Assembly (NCBI GenBank): GCA_963576725.1
Contig: OY755238.1
Location: forward strand, 28,663,201 to 28,727,200
From: Azorinus chamasolen
Lineage: Eukaryota > Mollusca > Bivalvia > Cardiida > Solecurtidae
DNA length: 64,000 bases
Direction: 5' to 3'
Part shown: in pieces, positions 41,789 through 55,600 of the stretch
Layout: every line of letters begins with the position of its first letter
How positions within the stretch are numbered: the first letter of the stretch is position 1
Notes under the pieces: generated by a model
What the model was told of the DNA's origin: nothing
Database searches by the model: none
The model's input: only the letters and a program-made list of their open reading frames with translations
Translations under genes and position numbers: made by a program

Positions 41789-42730
41789 ATGTGTGCGACA
41801 TCTGTGATTGGTCTCAGTTTTATTTGAAAGTCATAATTATACCGATTTTTTTTTTATCAAAGTTAGAAAGTATCTTACGGTCAGTTAAACCTTGGTCTAA
41901 TGGACATTCCCTTTGACGCCCTTGCAAACAGTGTTGACCCATATTAGACGAATTATGTAGTTCATGGCTTGTTTATGAAATGATATACAGTTGAACTTGG
42001 ATAACTCGAACTTTTGGATAACTCGAACAAAAAGTTCAGTCCTTCCAGACAGCTTAATACAGGTATAAAGTAATGCTGAAAGCTCCTGTAGGAGCTTTCA
42101 GCATTACTTTAGGCCTGTATTAAGCTGTCGCCTTGAAAAATTGTCCAGATTAGAAATCGGATGACTCAAACGTCTGTTATCTCGAACTAATTTGTATGGT
42201 CCCTTGAAGTTCGAGTTATCAAAGTTCAACCGTAGATCCGGGTATTTTTCCTCACAGCAACCAAATTTGTTATAGTGATCGATATGCCAAACACATCAAA
42301 ATGCAGGTTATGAACATTATTGATATCATCATGTCTTACACAAAGGGTGTACTTAACTACGGACAACCAAGCTGATAGTCAAAATCAAGAAATTCGAAAT
42401 GTTTCGTGTTGAATAAGACTGGACTGAATTTAAAGTGTGGAATGAACAATATTGACATTAAACTTGTAACTATCATTAAAATCCTGTGTCGTGACCACTC
42501 TTTAGAATCGTCTCGAAGAGGTGGTTGAGAAATAAAGATGTTATTCTTGAAAATGTTTTAATATACGCACCTTATCTTGACTATAACGAGATAGTAACAG
42601 AAAGCGAGCGAAAATAAGAAAGGACTTCAAACCAAAACCATTGAGGTGCAATCAGTAAAGCTGGATACGCATGAACTGTCATATGCAAACAGTTTAGACC
42701 CAGCTGTCGTCCTACGCGAATACGCTACTA

Positions 42731-42971
42731 TTAACCCTTTCACCGCCAATGTCGCATAAATGCACCATGACAAATAGTGCAGTCCCAGACCAGACACCGC
42801 CTTTTCAAGGCGGCGTCAGATCAGGGACTTCACTTTTTGTCTCAATCTCTATTTCTATATCTGTTCTTTTAACCTTTGACATTTTCGTTTATTTATCTCA
42901 TTTAATTATACCGAATGAGTTAACAAAACTTGGATTGCAGACGACAATTAGTTTGGCGCCGAAAGGGTTAA
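42731..42971 (+). mobile_element. Family G MITE
   Basis: TTAACCCTTTCACCGCCAAT to TTTGGCGCCGAAAGGGTTAA with the short palindrome CCGCCTTTTCAAGGCGG. The last TTAA is directly followed by TCCTTTCAACGCTGAACGC, where the SINE-bearing block begins. Confidence 0.8.
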
Positions 42972-42974
42972 TCC

Positions 42975-43190
42975 TTTCAACGCTGAACGCTAAAATATGG
43001 CACAATCATGCAGCCGCAGTACCGGCTAGTGACCATCACAGGTACCCATTTTAACCCCTGGGTGGAGAGGAAGTGCGGGTGGGAGACACTGAAAAGCGTC
43101 TCTGAAATTTCCGGGAGGCACTGGGATTTGAACCCCGGACCTCCGGATTGATAGTTCAAGCGCGTTACCACTAGACCACCGCACACCAAA
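42975..43190 (-). repeat. tRNA-derived SINE
   Basis: On the minus strand: GTGCGGTGGTCTAGTGGTAA (A box GGTCTAGTGG at 43168-43180) and, about 40 bases on, GGGGTTCAAATCCC (B box, 43123-43136), then a non-tRNA body to about 42975. The A and B boxes are intact enough for RNA polymerase III; the acceptor stem does not pair, so it is not a tRNA gene. Confidence 0.7.
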
Positions 43191-45655
43191 TGTGTCTATG
43201 TACAGCGACAGACAGACAACCGGACACGCTGATTAAAGCATAACTCATCACCACCCCTTACAACTCGCTGTTCGGATGTATTATACTGGTAAATTATATA
43301 TATATTTGAACCCAAGCAAACACATGTATAAGCATTAATGTTTATTATCAACATGTCATGTAAAACATATGCGGTAGAACCATTATAAGCGACCAGTTAC
43401 ATTTGTAAATGAATACATTATAACCTGTCCTAAGCGGTCATTCATTTAATGCATATAAGAGTCTTAAAACAGGTGGTTGCTTAATGCAGAGCAAAAGTAA
43501 TGCAGAAAGCTCCTACAGGAGCTTTCTGCATTACTTTTGCTCTGCATTAAGCTACCACCTGCCTTACATACCCATAATTTGACCATTTTTATGATCGGTT
43601 AAGAAATGTGCTATAGTAGACATTGGTGTCCTTAACCCTATACTCCATAAATACCCCTTTTAACGCATTTGCAAACAGAGCAGACCCAAATCAGACGGAT
43701 CCTATTGGAGCCGTCTGATCAGAGTCTACTCTGTTTGCTTATATAATTATATTGATCTGATTCTATTCAGTTTCTGCCACAGTTAAAAAATCCAGTCTTC
43801 ATATACTATAATAAAACATCGAATTAATATTCATGATCCCGTTACTTCTTACATGAATATTCATGAGGTAAATGATTGAAAGCATTCATGTATATACTAA
43901 TCACGAACGTCAGTCGCCAATAATTGTATGATTTCACTAAGTGGATTTTATCATTATCAGAGGGTCACATTTTGACTACACCCGATTCTACCAAAATTGG
44001 ATTCTGATGAGACTCCGAGTTACAAGGTGTCTGATCTGAATCCAAACTGTTTGTAAATGCTAGTCAGTTCGATATGAGGGATAAGTGTTTTCCTTTACAC
44101 CATAAATACGCCTTTATATGCCTATGCAAACAGAATAGACCCAGATCGGACAGTTCCTGTATGAGCCGTCTGATCAGTGTCTTCCCTATTTGCTTGTACA
44201 GTTTGTGCAATGGCTAAACTTTAACCCATTCCTTCATAGGCTATTTTTAGACCCAATCTCGTTGAATAAATCTACCGAAAAGGAGCATTTTCTAGAGAAA
44301 CGGAAAATGTCAGAAATTTGTAGTATTGAAACCATTGTGATAAATAGAGCATTTGCTCCCCTGGAGCAAATGCTCTATTTATGACAATGGTTTCAATAAG
44401 TGACTATTACAGAGGCGTAGAAAGGCGTATTTATGGAGGACAGGGTTAATGTGTTCACGTGTCATTGTAGAAAATAAGTATAATAATATTTATGACGTCA
44501 TTATTTGTTACATGAATAGTCATGGTGTAAGGGTTAAAACTCATTGTTTCTATCATCTACCAAAGATACAAGAATGTCGTGAATAAAAAAAACAACATAC
44601 ATAAAAATTCTAAAACGATTATGTCAATTTGTCAAATATTAAATTCGTACAATTTGAGCAATGTCTAATCTACAAAAAAGGCAAGAAAGTCGATGGTTTT
44701 TCCCCCCACATTTTTGTCAAAGGGAGATAACTATGTCAATATGCAGTAAGGGCTATTAGATCGGATTGTGGAAATTAAGACTATCCGATAAGATATTGGC
44801 CCGCATAATGACCAAAAAGCTTGATAAGATATTGGCCCACATAATGACCAAAAAGCTTGATAAGTTATGTGGCGCTAGCTCTAGACATCATATACATGTA
44901 AATATGACTGGCGTTATATTTCTGCAAAACGACAACGTTATTCAATATATTGCGCTAATATTTCGACCGTTTTGGTGCGTTTTCAAAGAACACACTAGCC
45001 AAGAATACTCAGGGTGATGTATTTTAAGCATGTAAAACCATGGAAATATTAGCTGTAACGTCATAGGCGCAGCTAGCGATACGCACTTACGCACGTGCGT
45101 AACATCAATCTGAAAGATTAACACTTTATTATTGCCAAAATGTAACAAAAGTCAAATTCTAAAGGGGTAGACAGTGATAAACGTTCTGTCTTCTCATGTA
45201 AGCTTTAACCAATTCCCTCATATTGACACCTTTTGACGCCTCTGTAACATCACCTTTCGAAACCATTGTGATAAATAGAGCATTTGCTCCTATAGGAGCA
45301 AATGCTCTATTTATCACAATGGTTCCGTATCACAACGGGGATGCATGGACCCTCTCTAGCCAAGATGCGTACATTACATCTGAGTTCAGCTATGCTCCTG
45401 ACAGTACAACAGAATTGTTGCAATCGTAACTATTTGACTTTACAGTTTATATGACTGTGTGTTAACATACATATACGTGTATTATTTTCTATTTTGTTCT
45501 TTCAAATCGCCGCAACAGGGTCGAAATATTAGAGTTAGAGGTATATATCTAAAAGGTTTATCGAATTGCCTTTTATGGAATGTTTTGAACCAATGAAAAC
45601 GACAACGACTAAAACTAGGATTGTGACAATGACGAATGCGACTAAGAAAACAACA

Positions 45656-47003
45656 ATTAACTAGAGGTTTTTGTCACAAAAACGGATGTCTCCCCTCTAA
45701 TAAAAACAATATGTAAAGGGAAATAACTAAAAATGTTAGGGTCTTGATGAATGATACTTCCCCTCATTATGCACTTTCCACACTACATTTTTCAAGAAGA
45801 AAACGATAACAGCTAATAACTCCAAAAATACTGATACCAGATTTATGGCCCTTGTGCATGACACTTACTTTCATCATGCTCTTTCCAAAAATAAAATGTC
45901 ATTCCAATAGCATCAGTCGAACAGGAGTTATTGATCGGCCAAAAAATGTAACAAAGGGCAATAACTCCAAAAGTATTGAAGCCAGAATTATGGCCCTTGT
46001 TCATGACACTTTCTCTCATCATGCTCTTTCCATGTATGAAGTTTCAATACAATGGCAAGAGCCATGTAGGAGTTATCGTCCGGACAAGAAAGAATTAAAC
46101 AAATGTACAATATGTGCAATAACTCTTAAATTTATTGAAGCTCGAGTTAAGGATTTTATGCATGACACTTTCTCTTATCATGATCGTTCCATGTATGAAG
46201 CTTCACTCCAATGGCATGTGTCACATAGGAATAATCATCCGGACAAAAAATTGTGATTTTTTTACAAAGGGCAATAACTCCAATATTAGTGAAGCCAGAG
46301 TTATGGACCTTGTGCATGACACTTCCTCTCGTTATGATCTTTCCATATATGAAGTTTCAATCCAATGGCATGAGCCATATAGAAGTTATCGTCCGGACAA
46401 AAATGTGTGAGTTTTTTTTACAAAGGGCAATAACTCCTATATTAGTGAAGCCAGAGTTATGTACCTTCTGCATGACACTTCCTCTCATTATGCTCTTTCC
46501 ATATATGAAGTTTCAATCAACTGACATCAGGCATACATGTATTGAAGTTATTGTCCGGACAAAAAATTGTGATATTTTTTACAAAGGGCAATAACTCCAA
46601 TATTAGTGAAGCCAGAGTTATGGACCTTGTGCATGACACTTCCTCTCGTCATGATCTTTCCATATATGAAGTTTCAATACAATGGCATGAGCCATATAGG
46701 AGTTATCGTCCGGACAAAAAAGTGTGATTTTTTTACAAGGGGCAATAACTCCTATATTAGTGAAGCCAGAGTTATGGACCTTGTGCATGACACTTCCTCT
46801 CATTATGCTCTTTCCATATATGAAGTTTCAATCAACTGGCATCAGGCATATTGAAGTTATCGTCCGGACAAAAAGTGTGACGGACAGACAGACAGACGGA
46901 CAGACGGACAGACGGACGGACAGACGGACAGACGGACAGACAGACAGACAACTCTCACGAAAACAATATGTCTCCCCCATATAAATATGGGGGGAGACAT
47001 AAT
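45656..47003. mobile_element. Pearl-like element with ~157 bp tandem core
   Basis: Starts near CTAGAGGTTTTTGTCACAAA. Seven or eight units repeat GGGCAATAACTCC, GAAGCCAGAGTTATGGACCT and ATATGAAGTTTCAATC, the last four with high identity. It ends with GACA/GACG tracts (46878-46950) and the hairpin ATGTCTCCCCCATAT / ATATGGGGGGAGACATAA. Open frames across the array are by-products of the unit length. Confidence 0.8.
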
Positions 47004-49176
47004 AAATACGGTATCAAGATGTGACATAATATTTTCCTGTCTCTTTTTTACTTGACTCTTCGAAACGAATCGATATAAGAAAAACATATAATGGTTACAA
47101 TTAGAATGGTAGAAAAAAAATGTAGGTGTTTTAAACTGAACAAGACTAATGCTTCTATTTATCTACATGCCCACACCAAGCAGCTCTCGGATGATGATAT
47201 TAATATATAAGTTAACAAACAACATTTGCTGTTGTCTGAACCCATGAACTCCCACGATCCTATATATGGGACGCTATCAGTGTAAAACCTGATTAGATGG
47301 ATCCTAGCTCCGAGGCTATAACATTTCTGAGTCTGAGGTCATTTTCATGTATCTGATTGGTCAGATTTTGAGCTTGCTCAAAATCTGACCAATCAGATGC
47401 TTGAGAATGAACTCAGACTCAATCAAATACAAAAACCTCGGGACTTGAAAGAAAGCACATTGTGATCTGGCTCTGCATGCTTTGCTATGCCAATAACTAT
47501 AAAAGGTTTTCATAGGCCTATAATTCATTTTGCAGGAATGCATCACATACCAAACAGGTCTTTCCAAACATTTATCCGGACAAGTTTACCGAAAACAGTA
47601 TGGGAGTTAACCAATTACCTCATAGGCAATTTTTAGATCATTACCTCATAGGCTATCTTTAGAGCCAGTCTCATTGATAAATCTTAGGATCATATACTAG
47701 AAATACAAAAAGTTCAGAATTGTATATTTTTGAAACCATTGTGGTAAATAGAGCATTTGCTCTTAAAGAGCAAATGCTCTATTTAGCACAATGGTTTCAA
47801 TAGGTTTATTTATTACAATGGTTTCAATAAGTGATTTTTACAGAGGCGTAAAAAGGCCTCACGGTGAACCAGGACAGTGGTGACTTCATTCTAAAATCCC
47901 AAATGAACCCTTTACTCCGTGAATACTCATGTAAGAAATAATGATATTATGAATATTAATTTGTTTATTTTTTATAATGGTACATGAGAACATATTGGTC
48001 AAGGCAGAAACTGTATAATCCTATCTATATTATATCATAAGCAAGCAGGGCAGACCCCTATAAGACGGCTCCAATAGGAACCATCTGATCTGGGTCTACT
48101 CTGTTGGCAAAAACAGGCGCGGATTTCGAGGGGGGGGGGGGGGAGGGGCGGTGCCGCCGTACGCCACCTAAAATTGCCAAAACATTTTTTAGTAATATTT
48201 TATATCTATATACAGTAAAACCTCTCTATAACGACCACTAAATTGTGTTACTCAGTTGGTATTTAGAGCAGGTAGCTGCTTAGAGCAAGGTTAAAGTAAA
48301 ACAGAACGCTCCCATAGGAGCGTTCTGTTTTACTTTCACCTTGCTTTAAGCAGCCACCTGCCTTTAACACAGCTCTTTTTCAACATGTATTACAAACACA
48401 CTATTTATGTCATCAACCATGAAAATCTACGCGCCCCCCCCCCCCTCCAAAAAACTTCTACCTTCTACCCCCCCCCCCCCCCCACTAATCTGAAATCCTG
48501 GATCTGCACCTGAAAAGTGTAGAAAGGCCTACAGATGGAGTAAAGGGTACATGAGATTCTACTGCGTTCTATTATATTGCCGTATTTTAAATGAGGTCAT
48601 GTACGACAAAAGAACGCTTACCCGCGCAATCACATTATTTTTTCTCTTCACATCAGAATCGGCAATCTTCGGGAAAATTCGTTGGGAAAGTGCGTTGGGA
48701 AAATTCGTTGATTAAACTCCCGATGGCGACCATAGGCATTGTGTTAATGATATGTGCCAGGCCGGTACCTTTACAATAGAGACGAGAGTTTAACACAAGT
48801 GAGTCGAATTCCTGTGGTATTAGTTTCTTTCCTTGGAAGATATAAGTACATTGTATCTCCACAATCTCTTTCCAGAGAGAGTAAAGCTCGGTTTATTAAT
48901 CGTTGCCAAGGAAGATATCTCTGGATAAAGACTAGGTTACTACATGACAAGGTCGATGACCCTATGAGTCCGTTACCTCATAAATGTTTGTCCAATAATA
49001 TATACCTCTTTGAATATTCATTTACTGCATGTTTAAAATAGGCAATAAATTAGGGAATGTTTTGCCATGTCCGCATATGCTCCCCAAACAGAACAGTCCC
49101 GGATTAACTCCAGCAGAAGCCGCCTGATCTGGGTCTATTCTACTTGCAAACGTGTGAAAAGACGAGTCTCTATGCG

Positions 49177-49424
49177 TTAACCTTTCCCTCATATAAACGT
49201 GTTTTCATGCAACTGCAAACAGAGTAGACCCACATCCGACGGCTCCTATAAGAGCCGCCTTATCAGGGTCTGGACTGTTTGCTAATGAAATTTGATAGAT
49301 ATGTTGCTATTGTTTCTGAAAGTGCTACAATGTTCCACCTTCCATATTTCATTAGAACTATTTTGTCCATGATTTTCAGTAAGTATTGAAATTTGTAATA
49401 AACATAGAACAGGGAATGGGTTAA
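49177..49424 (-). mobile_element. Family A MITE, reverse orientation
   Basis: TTAACCTTTCCCTCATATAA to AGAACAGGGAATGGGTTAA. Palindrome GACGGCTCCTATAAGAGCCG. It sits about 90 bp past the CRAL-TRIO stop codon, so it may lie in that transcript's 3' untranslated region. Confidence 0.8.
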
Positions 49425-49514
49425 AGGGTTTATAAGAGATTAAACAATGTAGCCACGCCCACTATTCATGCACTTGTTCTGAGATGAATCATGAAAGTAA
49501 CACTTTTCTGTCAC

Positions 49515-49663
49515 TTAGTCTACATTAAGTTTCCGGAAGGAGGCCACAGGGACTTGGTCCTTTTCCATGTTCTTTATGTCAAAGTTCACCCCATATTTTG
49601 GATCTGACACTTTTAGAAGGTAGTCCCTAACTTCAGGTCTGTTCATGTCGGCTATCATGGCCT
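49515..49663 (-). CDS. CRAL-TRIO gene exon f (stop codon)
   Basis: EAMIADMNRPEVRDYLLKVS, DPKYGVNFDIKNMEKDQVPV, ASFRKLNVD and TAA at 49515-49517. SFRKLNVD resembles the GSFRKLEVD C-termini of tocopherol-transfer-like proteins. Confidence 0.9.
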
Positions 49664-52600
49664 CTGGTGAAAGAAAACATAATTAATCAGATATAGTCGG
49701 ATAACCCGAATTTGGATAATTCGAACATCGTGATAGCTCAAGTAAAAACGTCGGTCCCTTCAAAATTGGTAATGCAGAATTGTTCTAAAATTTATCATTG
49801 CACATATAGGGTGTCCCCCCAAAATGCAACACCTTATAAATATGTAAATATCTCTTTTGTTTTTTAAGCTTTGATATTATGTGAATTACACATATAATGC
49901 AAATCAATTTGACATATTTATGCCAAATGTCAGCTCCATAGAAGAAGAATTGTACAAAATACAACAATATTTCTGAAGATACTACAAAAAAACTTTTTTG
50001 ACTTTTCAGTGGTCAACACAAAAATAACACTATTATGGTTAAAACTTAAAGTGCATCGATTCCATTCTGCGAATGTAACTTAAATGGTTATATAGAATAA
50101 CAACAAATTATTATAAAACAAAAAGAAACTGCTGAAATGCATAACAAAAATGCACAAATGCTAAAATTGATTTATAATCCGAGATAACAAAGGACGGACG
50201 CTGTCTGCATAGTAACCATTAGGCGATACTCAATCTGCTTTAAGCAGCTCAGGACTGTTCATCAACAATAGTTGGATGAGGCAAATAAGTCGAGTACAAC
50301 TTTCTGCTTATCGACCATTCAACAAAATACATTTGTATGTCCTAAATCGCATCTCTGCTACTGATTTTCTAGCCAGTCCTGTGCGTCGCGGAGACACAAC
50401 CTCCAGTCGAATTTTAGTGTGTTGATTATAGTGAAACAACAAATACTTGTTCAAAGCATTTTTTGAGTAATTTTGGTAGAAATGCTCTATTTAAAAAAGA
50501 AGTGAGAATTTTAATTTGAAATTTAGGCTGATATGTGTAGAAATAATTTGTCTGTCAGCTGACATAAATGATAAGATGATTAGGTTTATACTTGTTTAAG
50601 AATAATTGAATTTAGGAGGTGTTGCATTTGTTTTGGAACGACACCCTGTATATTTAACCCTTTCCCTGTTCTATGTTTATTCCAAATTTCAATACCTACT
50701 GAATATTTATTAACAAAATAGTTACAATGAAACCTTGAAGGTGGAACATTGTAGCCATTTTAGAAAGCAAAGAAACAGAACTATTCAAATTCCACTAGCA
50801 AACAGAGCAGGCCCTGATCAGAGGGCTCCTCAAGGAGCCGTCTGATCTGGGTCTACTCTGTTTGCAAATACGTGAAAACACGTTTATATGAGGGAAAGGG
50901 TTAAATATACAAGTATACGACAGCGTCATTTAGATCGCAAGTAATGCAGAAAGCCTATACTTTGACCACTCTTCGAGACGATTCTAAAGGGTGGTAGAGG
51001 TATAGGATTTAGTGAAACACGGAGCTATTCGTGAAAATGTTTAAATTAAGACATCTTATCTGGACCTCTCTCTACAGTTATAAATATGTATTTATGGAAT
51101 AAAAACATTCCTTCCTAGTGACGCGTTTTGGTGCCTCTGCAAAAGCCACATTTAGAAACAATTTTGATAAATAGAGCATTTGCTCCCTAGTAGCAAATGC
51201 TCTATTTATCACAATGGTTTCAAAAGTACACAGTTCTATTGTTTCCTTTTTCTCTAGTTAATGCTCCTTTTCGGTAGATTAATTCAAAGAGGTTGGGTCT
51301 AAAAATAGTCTAGGAGGAAATGTGTTAATATATCGCAGATGCCTTCTATACATGCATTAGCATTTTACCCCACAAATATTTATATACGAAAAAATGACTT
51401 CATGAATGTAAATTTGGTATACTTTTTACATGTAAAATAAACACAAGGTATTTTGTAATGGCAGAAATGGCCGATCTATATTATTCCATTAACAAACAGA
51501 GCAAACCCTGATCAGACGGCTTCTATAGGAGCCGTCTGATCTGGGTCTACTCTGTTTACAAAGATGTTAAAAATCCTATTCGTGGGGAAGGGCTCCACCT
51601 CACCAAGCAGAGATAAGGGGGCCGTTGATTAGAGCGGGGACATTAATCATGGAGAACACAAGTAAGCTGAATGGACTATAATCAGATGGCTTCCACAGGA
51701 ACTGTCTAGCGTGGGCCTTTTCGTTTGCAAATGAGAAAAAAGCGACATGTATTTAGTCACGGGTTAACCCTTTATTCTGTTAGTATTTAAGCAAGGACAT
51801 CATGAATATTAGTTCACTGCATTTGTATGGTAGATCTACATGCACAATGAAGTAAATAAATCATTTTTGTGACAGGACATAGATAATCAGATCTACATCA
51901 TATTAAAAGCAAACAAAACAGACCCTGATCAGACGGCTCCTATAGGAGCCGTCTGATCAGGGTCTGCTCTGTTTCTAAAGATGTGAAAAGCTTATTTATG
52001 GAGTAAGGGTCAATATATTAGGTGTTTGTGTGTTGGGGGGGGGGGGGGTCTTACCGCAGCATTCTTCTATAGATCCGAGCCTTGGACCTTCGTATTCATC
52101 GGGCAAGTACTCGTCCGGGAAGCAGGACATGTCGAAATGATTATAAACTGAGACCAGAGACTTGCCATGCAGAACCATCTGAAGATACAAATAAGTTTAG
52201 CTATCTATTTATTGTATGTGTTATGACCTTATTGAATACAAAGATACCGTCATTCTATTAATTAAACCTTCGCTTGCTATTCACGTCAATACACCTACCT
52301 GTAAATAGTGAAGACCCAGATGAGACAGCTCCTGCAGGAGCTGTCTCATCAGGGTCTGCACTATTTACAAGTTGATTGTACAACCATTGCACTCCACAGC
52401 AGTGATTGCACAGCGATATACTTGTACACAGTGAAGATATATGTAATTATACAACAGGGCATGGGTAAAGAAAGAAGGATAAATGTATTTTAAAATTCAG
52501 CAAGCGAAGGGTTAAACCCAGAACAACGGATTAAGGTGCCACCAGTCACAATGCAAATACACTTTGTAAGCTGCAAATTTGGCCGTTTTTAAACCTTTTC

Positions 52601-55600
52601 CCTATTCTATGTTTATTGCAAATTTCAATACTTACTAAATATTCATAGATATAATGTATTATGGAATATGGAACAATGCGCCCATTTTAGAAACTAAAGA
52701 AAAATATTTATTAAACTCCATTAGCAAACAGATCAGACCGTGATCAGACGGGTTCCTATATAGGAGTCGTCTGATCTGTGTCTTCTATGTTTGCAAAGGC
52801 ATGAAAAGGCGTTTATATGAAGGAAATGGTTAATTAAATAATACACATTTACCCTTTCCAACCATTTCTTCGGCATCAAGGGCTTGAATATAGCCATGAG
52901 GGTGTCCATAAACGCAGGCTCCTTGTAGATGTGGAATCCCTTAAATCTTGTTGGAAGGGATTTCTGTAAAACAATAACATTACAGTAGAACATTCCTTTA
53001 TGATCATAGTATTATTAAAAAGAGGTGGTTGCTTAATGGAGATAAAAATCAATGCAGAAAGCTCCTATAGGTGGTAGCTTAATGGAGGGCAACAGTAATG
53101 CAGAAAGCTCCTATAGGAGCTTTCTGCATTACCTTTGACATCCATTAAGCTACCACCTACCTTATACAGATGCATAGATATACCTCCTTTTAATGACCAC
53201 TTAACCCTTGCCCTCATAGACTATTTTAGACCCAACATCTTTTAATATATCTACCGAAAATTCATATTTACTAGAATAAATGAAAACATATATAGAATTT
53301 TGTGGTTTAGAAAACATTGTGATAAATACATGTAAGGCAATTCCTCCTATAGAGCAAATGCTTTATTTATCACCATGGTTTCAAACACTGACCTTCACAG
53401 AGACACCAAAAGGCGTCAATATGGGGGAGGGTGTTAAGATAGATAGGTTTAATTATATATGACTGACTACATGCATTCATTTGTAATTGCATACCCATAG
53501 ATTAAAGAATTGATTACGAGAGATATACGAAATCAATCAGAACCAAAGAGTCAGAGCTATTTATTAGTATAAGCAAACAACAGACCTAGCTCAGATGTTC
53601 CTACAGGAGTCGCCTGATTGTGGTCTACTTAGTTGCAAATGGTGAAAAAGGAAGGGTCTTTTCTTGTCTTACGCAAAGGGGCAATAACTAATATTTCCTT
53701 TATACTTTACCAAACAAGAGCTTATCTCCCTTTAAGTTTGGTTTGACCCATTTCGCTAAAATGACCATATAATTTATAAACTCGGATTTATTCCGTCTGT
53801 TCATGAGCGGCGAAACACTACTCACGTCCCCTAGCACCGGCTTAAGCGGTATTAAATTTTGATAACTAAACTCATTGAAATTCTGAGCCCGAAGGACCAG
53901 AAAATATAACAACACTGAGAATGAAGAGCAATTTCAAATAATTAAAGAAATTGAATTTAATCCGACGATGAAATCAAAATTGGTAGAGTAAAACCTCTCT
54001 ATAAAGACCACTAAACTGTGTTCCTAAACTGTAATTAGTTGGTATTTAGAACAGGTGGCTGCTTAAAGCAAGGTGAAAGTAAAGCAGAACGCTCCTATAG
54101 GAGCGTTCTGTTTTACTTTCACCTTACTTTAAGCAGCCACATGCCTTTAACACAAATTACTTGATGTAATTTTAGTGGTCGTTATAGAGAGGTTTTACTG
54201 TACTTTATTCAAAATGCCATTAGGAGCTTTCTGCATTACTTTTGCCATGCATTAAGCTACCACCTGTTCTGTCATAAAATTGAGAGGGTTTAGAAGGGTT
54301 CTACTGTATTTAGGGTCAACTCACATCGTAGAATTTCGTCCAAACCTCGTTGACCTCTTTTGTATAGAGGTTGTAGATATGTCCCATACTCATGTTGGTC
54401 ATGTCCTCCAGTCCGACCAGTCCGTTCACCTGTACGTTTTCGTCAAGGACTAGGTACTCACTCAGGAGGGCAATAGCACGCATCAAGTTTCTGATGCCAA
54501 ACTTCTTCTTAATGGTCTCCACTGGTATCATATCTGTTAATTACGGAATCATATTAGTGCCATCGCAATGGAATACAACAGGATATTTCCAAACTTTACA
54601 CGGGAGTCTGTAAAGATTTACTTTTTGAATATTCATGCAAGAACAAATGATTGGATGAGTACGAATTGGCTGATTTTTTAATGGCATCAATAAACAAATG
54701 AATCTTTGAAAAACTAAAGAATCAAATCTATATTATTCCATATCTAGAAATACTTGTGACAGTTTAATGCAGGTGTGAAGTGATGCTGAAAGCTCCTACA
54801 GGAGCTTTCATCATTACTTTACACATGCATTAAGCTGTGGACTTTAGAGATTGTCCGGATGAGAAATCGGATAGCTCGAACATCTGCTATCTCAAAGTAA
54901 TTTGTATGTTCCCTTCAAGTTCGAAATATCTAAGTTCAGCTGTATTTAGATCTGCATGAGACGCCAAGAAAATTAACGCATCAATAGGTATCAACGCTGA
55001 CATTTGGAATGTCTGAAAAATTAGAACTGTGGATGTGAGTGATTCTGTACAACTCTCTTCTTTCTATCTTGTTTGTACTCATTAAAATCGCATTTGAAGG
55101 GCAGATCTAATGAGTACACCCAGTGTAATGTTTAACGGAGAAATACGAGAATGTTTTAACCTAGATTTCCTAAACTTCTACCTGAATAATCAGGTAAGAA
55201 ATAAATTAAATGATATCGTTAATAATAATTAAATTATATTTTTAATTGTTCATAACAACAGGATGGCAGAAACCACAATGGAAAAATCAGGGATCACAAT
55301 GGAAATAAGAGCATGCTCTTTATTGTGTTATCCTTGGTATAGAAAGCATGCCATGGATTTTTTCACTACGCATCATTTTACGAATTATTATTTATTATGA
55401 TGTGATACATGTTTGTGAACCATATTATGTTTTCTGTTTGCCGAAATAAATCTATCTAAACTGTATAATGATATCTATATTATTTCATAAGTAAACAGAA
55501 CAGACTCTGATTAGACGGCTCCTACAGGAATCGTCTGATCTGAGTCTTGTCTGTCTGCAAAGGCATAGAGAGGCGTATTTTAGAGTGCATGATTAGGCCA

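Larger units (their letters stand above)
41466..49514. other. Intergenic region between stress protein and CRAL-TRIO genes
   Basis: Contains E+H foldbacks (41490-41670), a Tigger-like element with CAGTTGAACTTGGATAACTC ends (about 41990-42232), a D fragment (about 42480-42535), family G (42731-42971), a SINE (about 42975-43190), family I (about 43372-43620), A2 (about 43632-43885), family H (about 43995-44055), B (44221-44449), a 36-bp tandem pair (44788-44862), B (about 45205-45325), a pearl-like element (about 45656-47003), E (47306-47432), B (about 47600-47860), A2 (about 47900-48115), truncated C (48213-48371), long G and C runs (48130, 48430-48483), A2 (about 48960-49165) and A (49177-49424). 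48550-48950 shows nothing. Confidence 0.65.
49664..52054. other. CRAL-TRIO last intron: mariner-like element and MITEs
   Basis: A Tigger-like fragment (about 49690-49770), the mariner-like element (49808-50650), a family A MITE directly behind it (50654-50904), a D fragment (about 50945-51070), a B copy (about 51100-51330) and two A2 copies (about 51350-51610 and 51770-52012). Confidence 0.7.

Noticed and set aside
42979..43189. tRNA gene candidate on the minus strand
   Set aside because: A and B boxes are good but the acceptor and anticodon stems do not pair and the match continues into a long tail, so it is called a SINE.
44788..44862. 36-bp tandem pair encoding a repeated peptide (DKILARIMTKKL)
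   Set aside because: Only two units, no start or splice context, no recognisable domain; treated as a simple duplication.
45852..46984. Series of overlapping open frames of 60-134 residues
   Set aside because: They follow the unit period of a pearl-like tandem core and repeat the same peptide words; no start context or splice signals.
53700..53915. Minus-strand 71-residue frame as an extra CRAL-TRIO exon
   Set aside because: Exons c and d already join in phase 0 across it, and its peptide does not match the domain.
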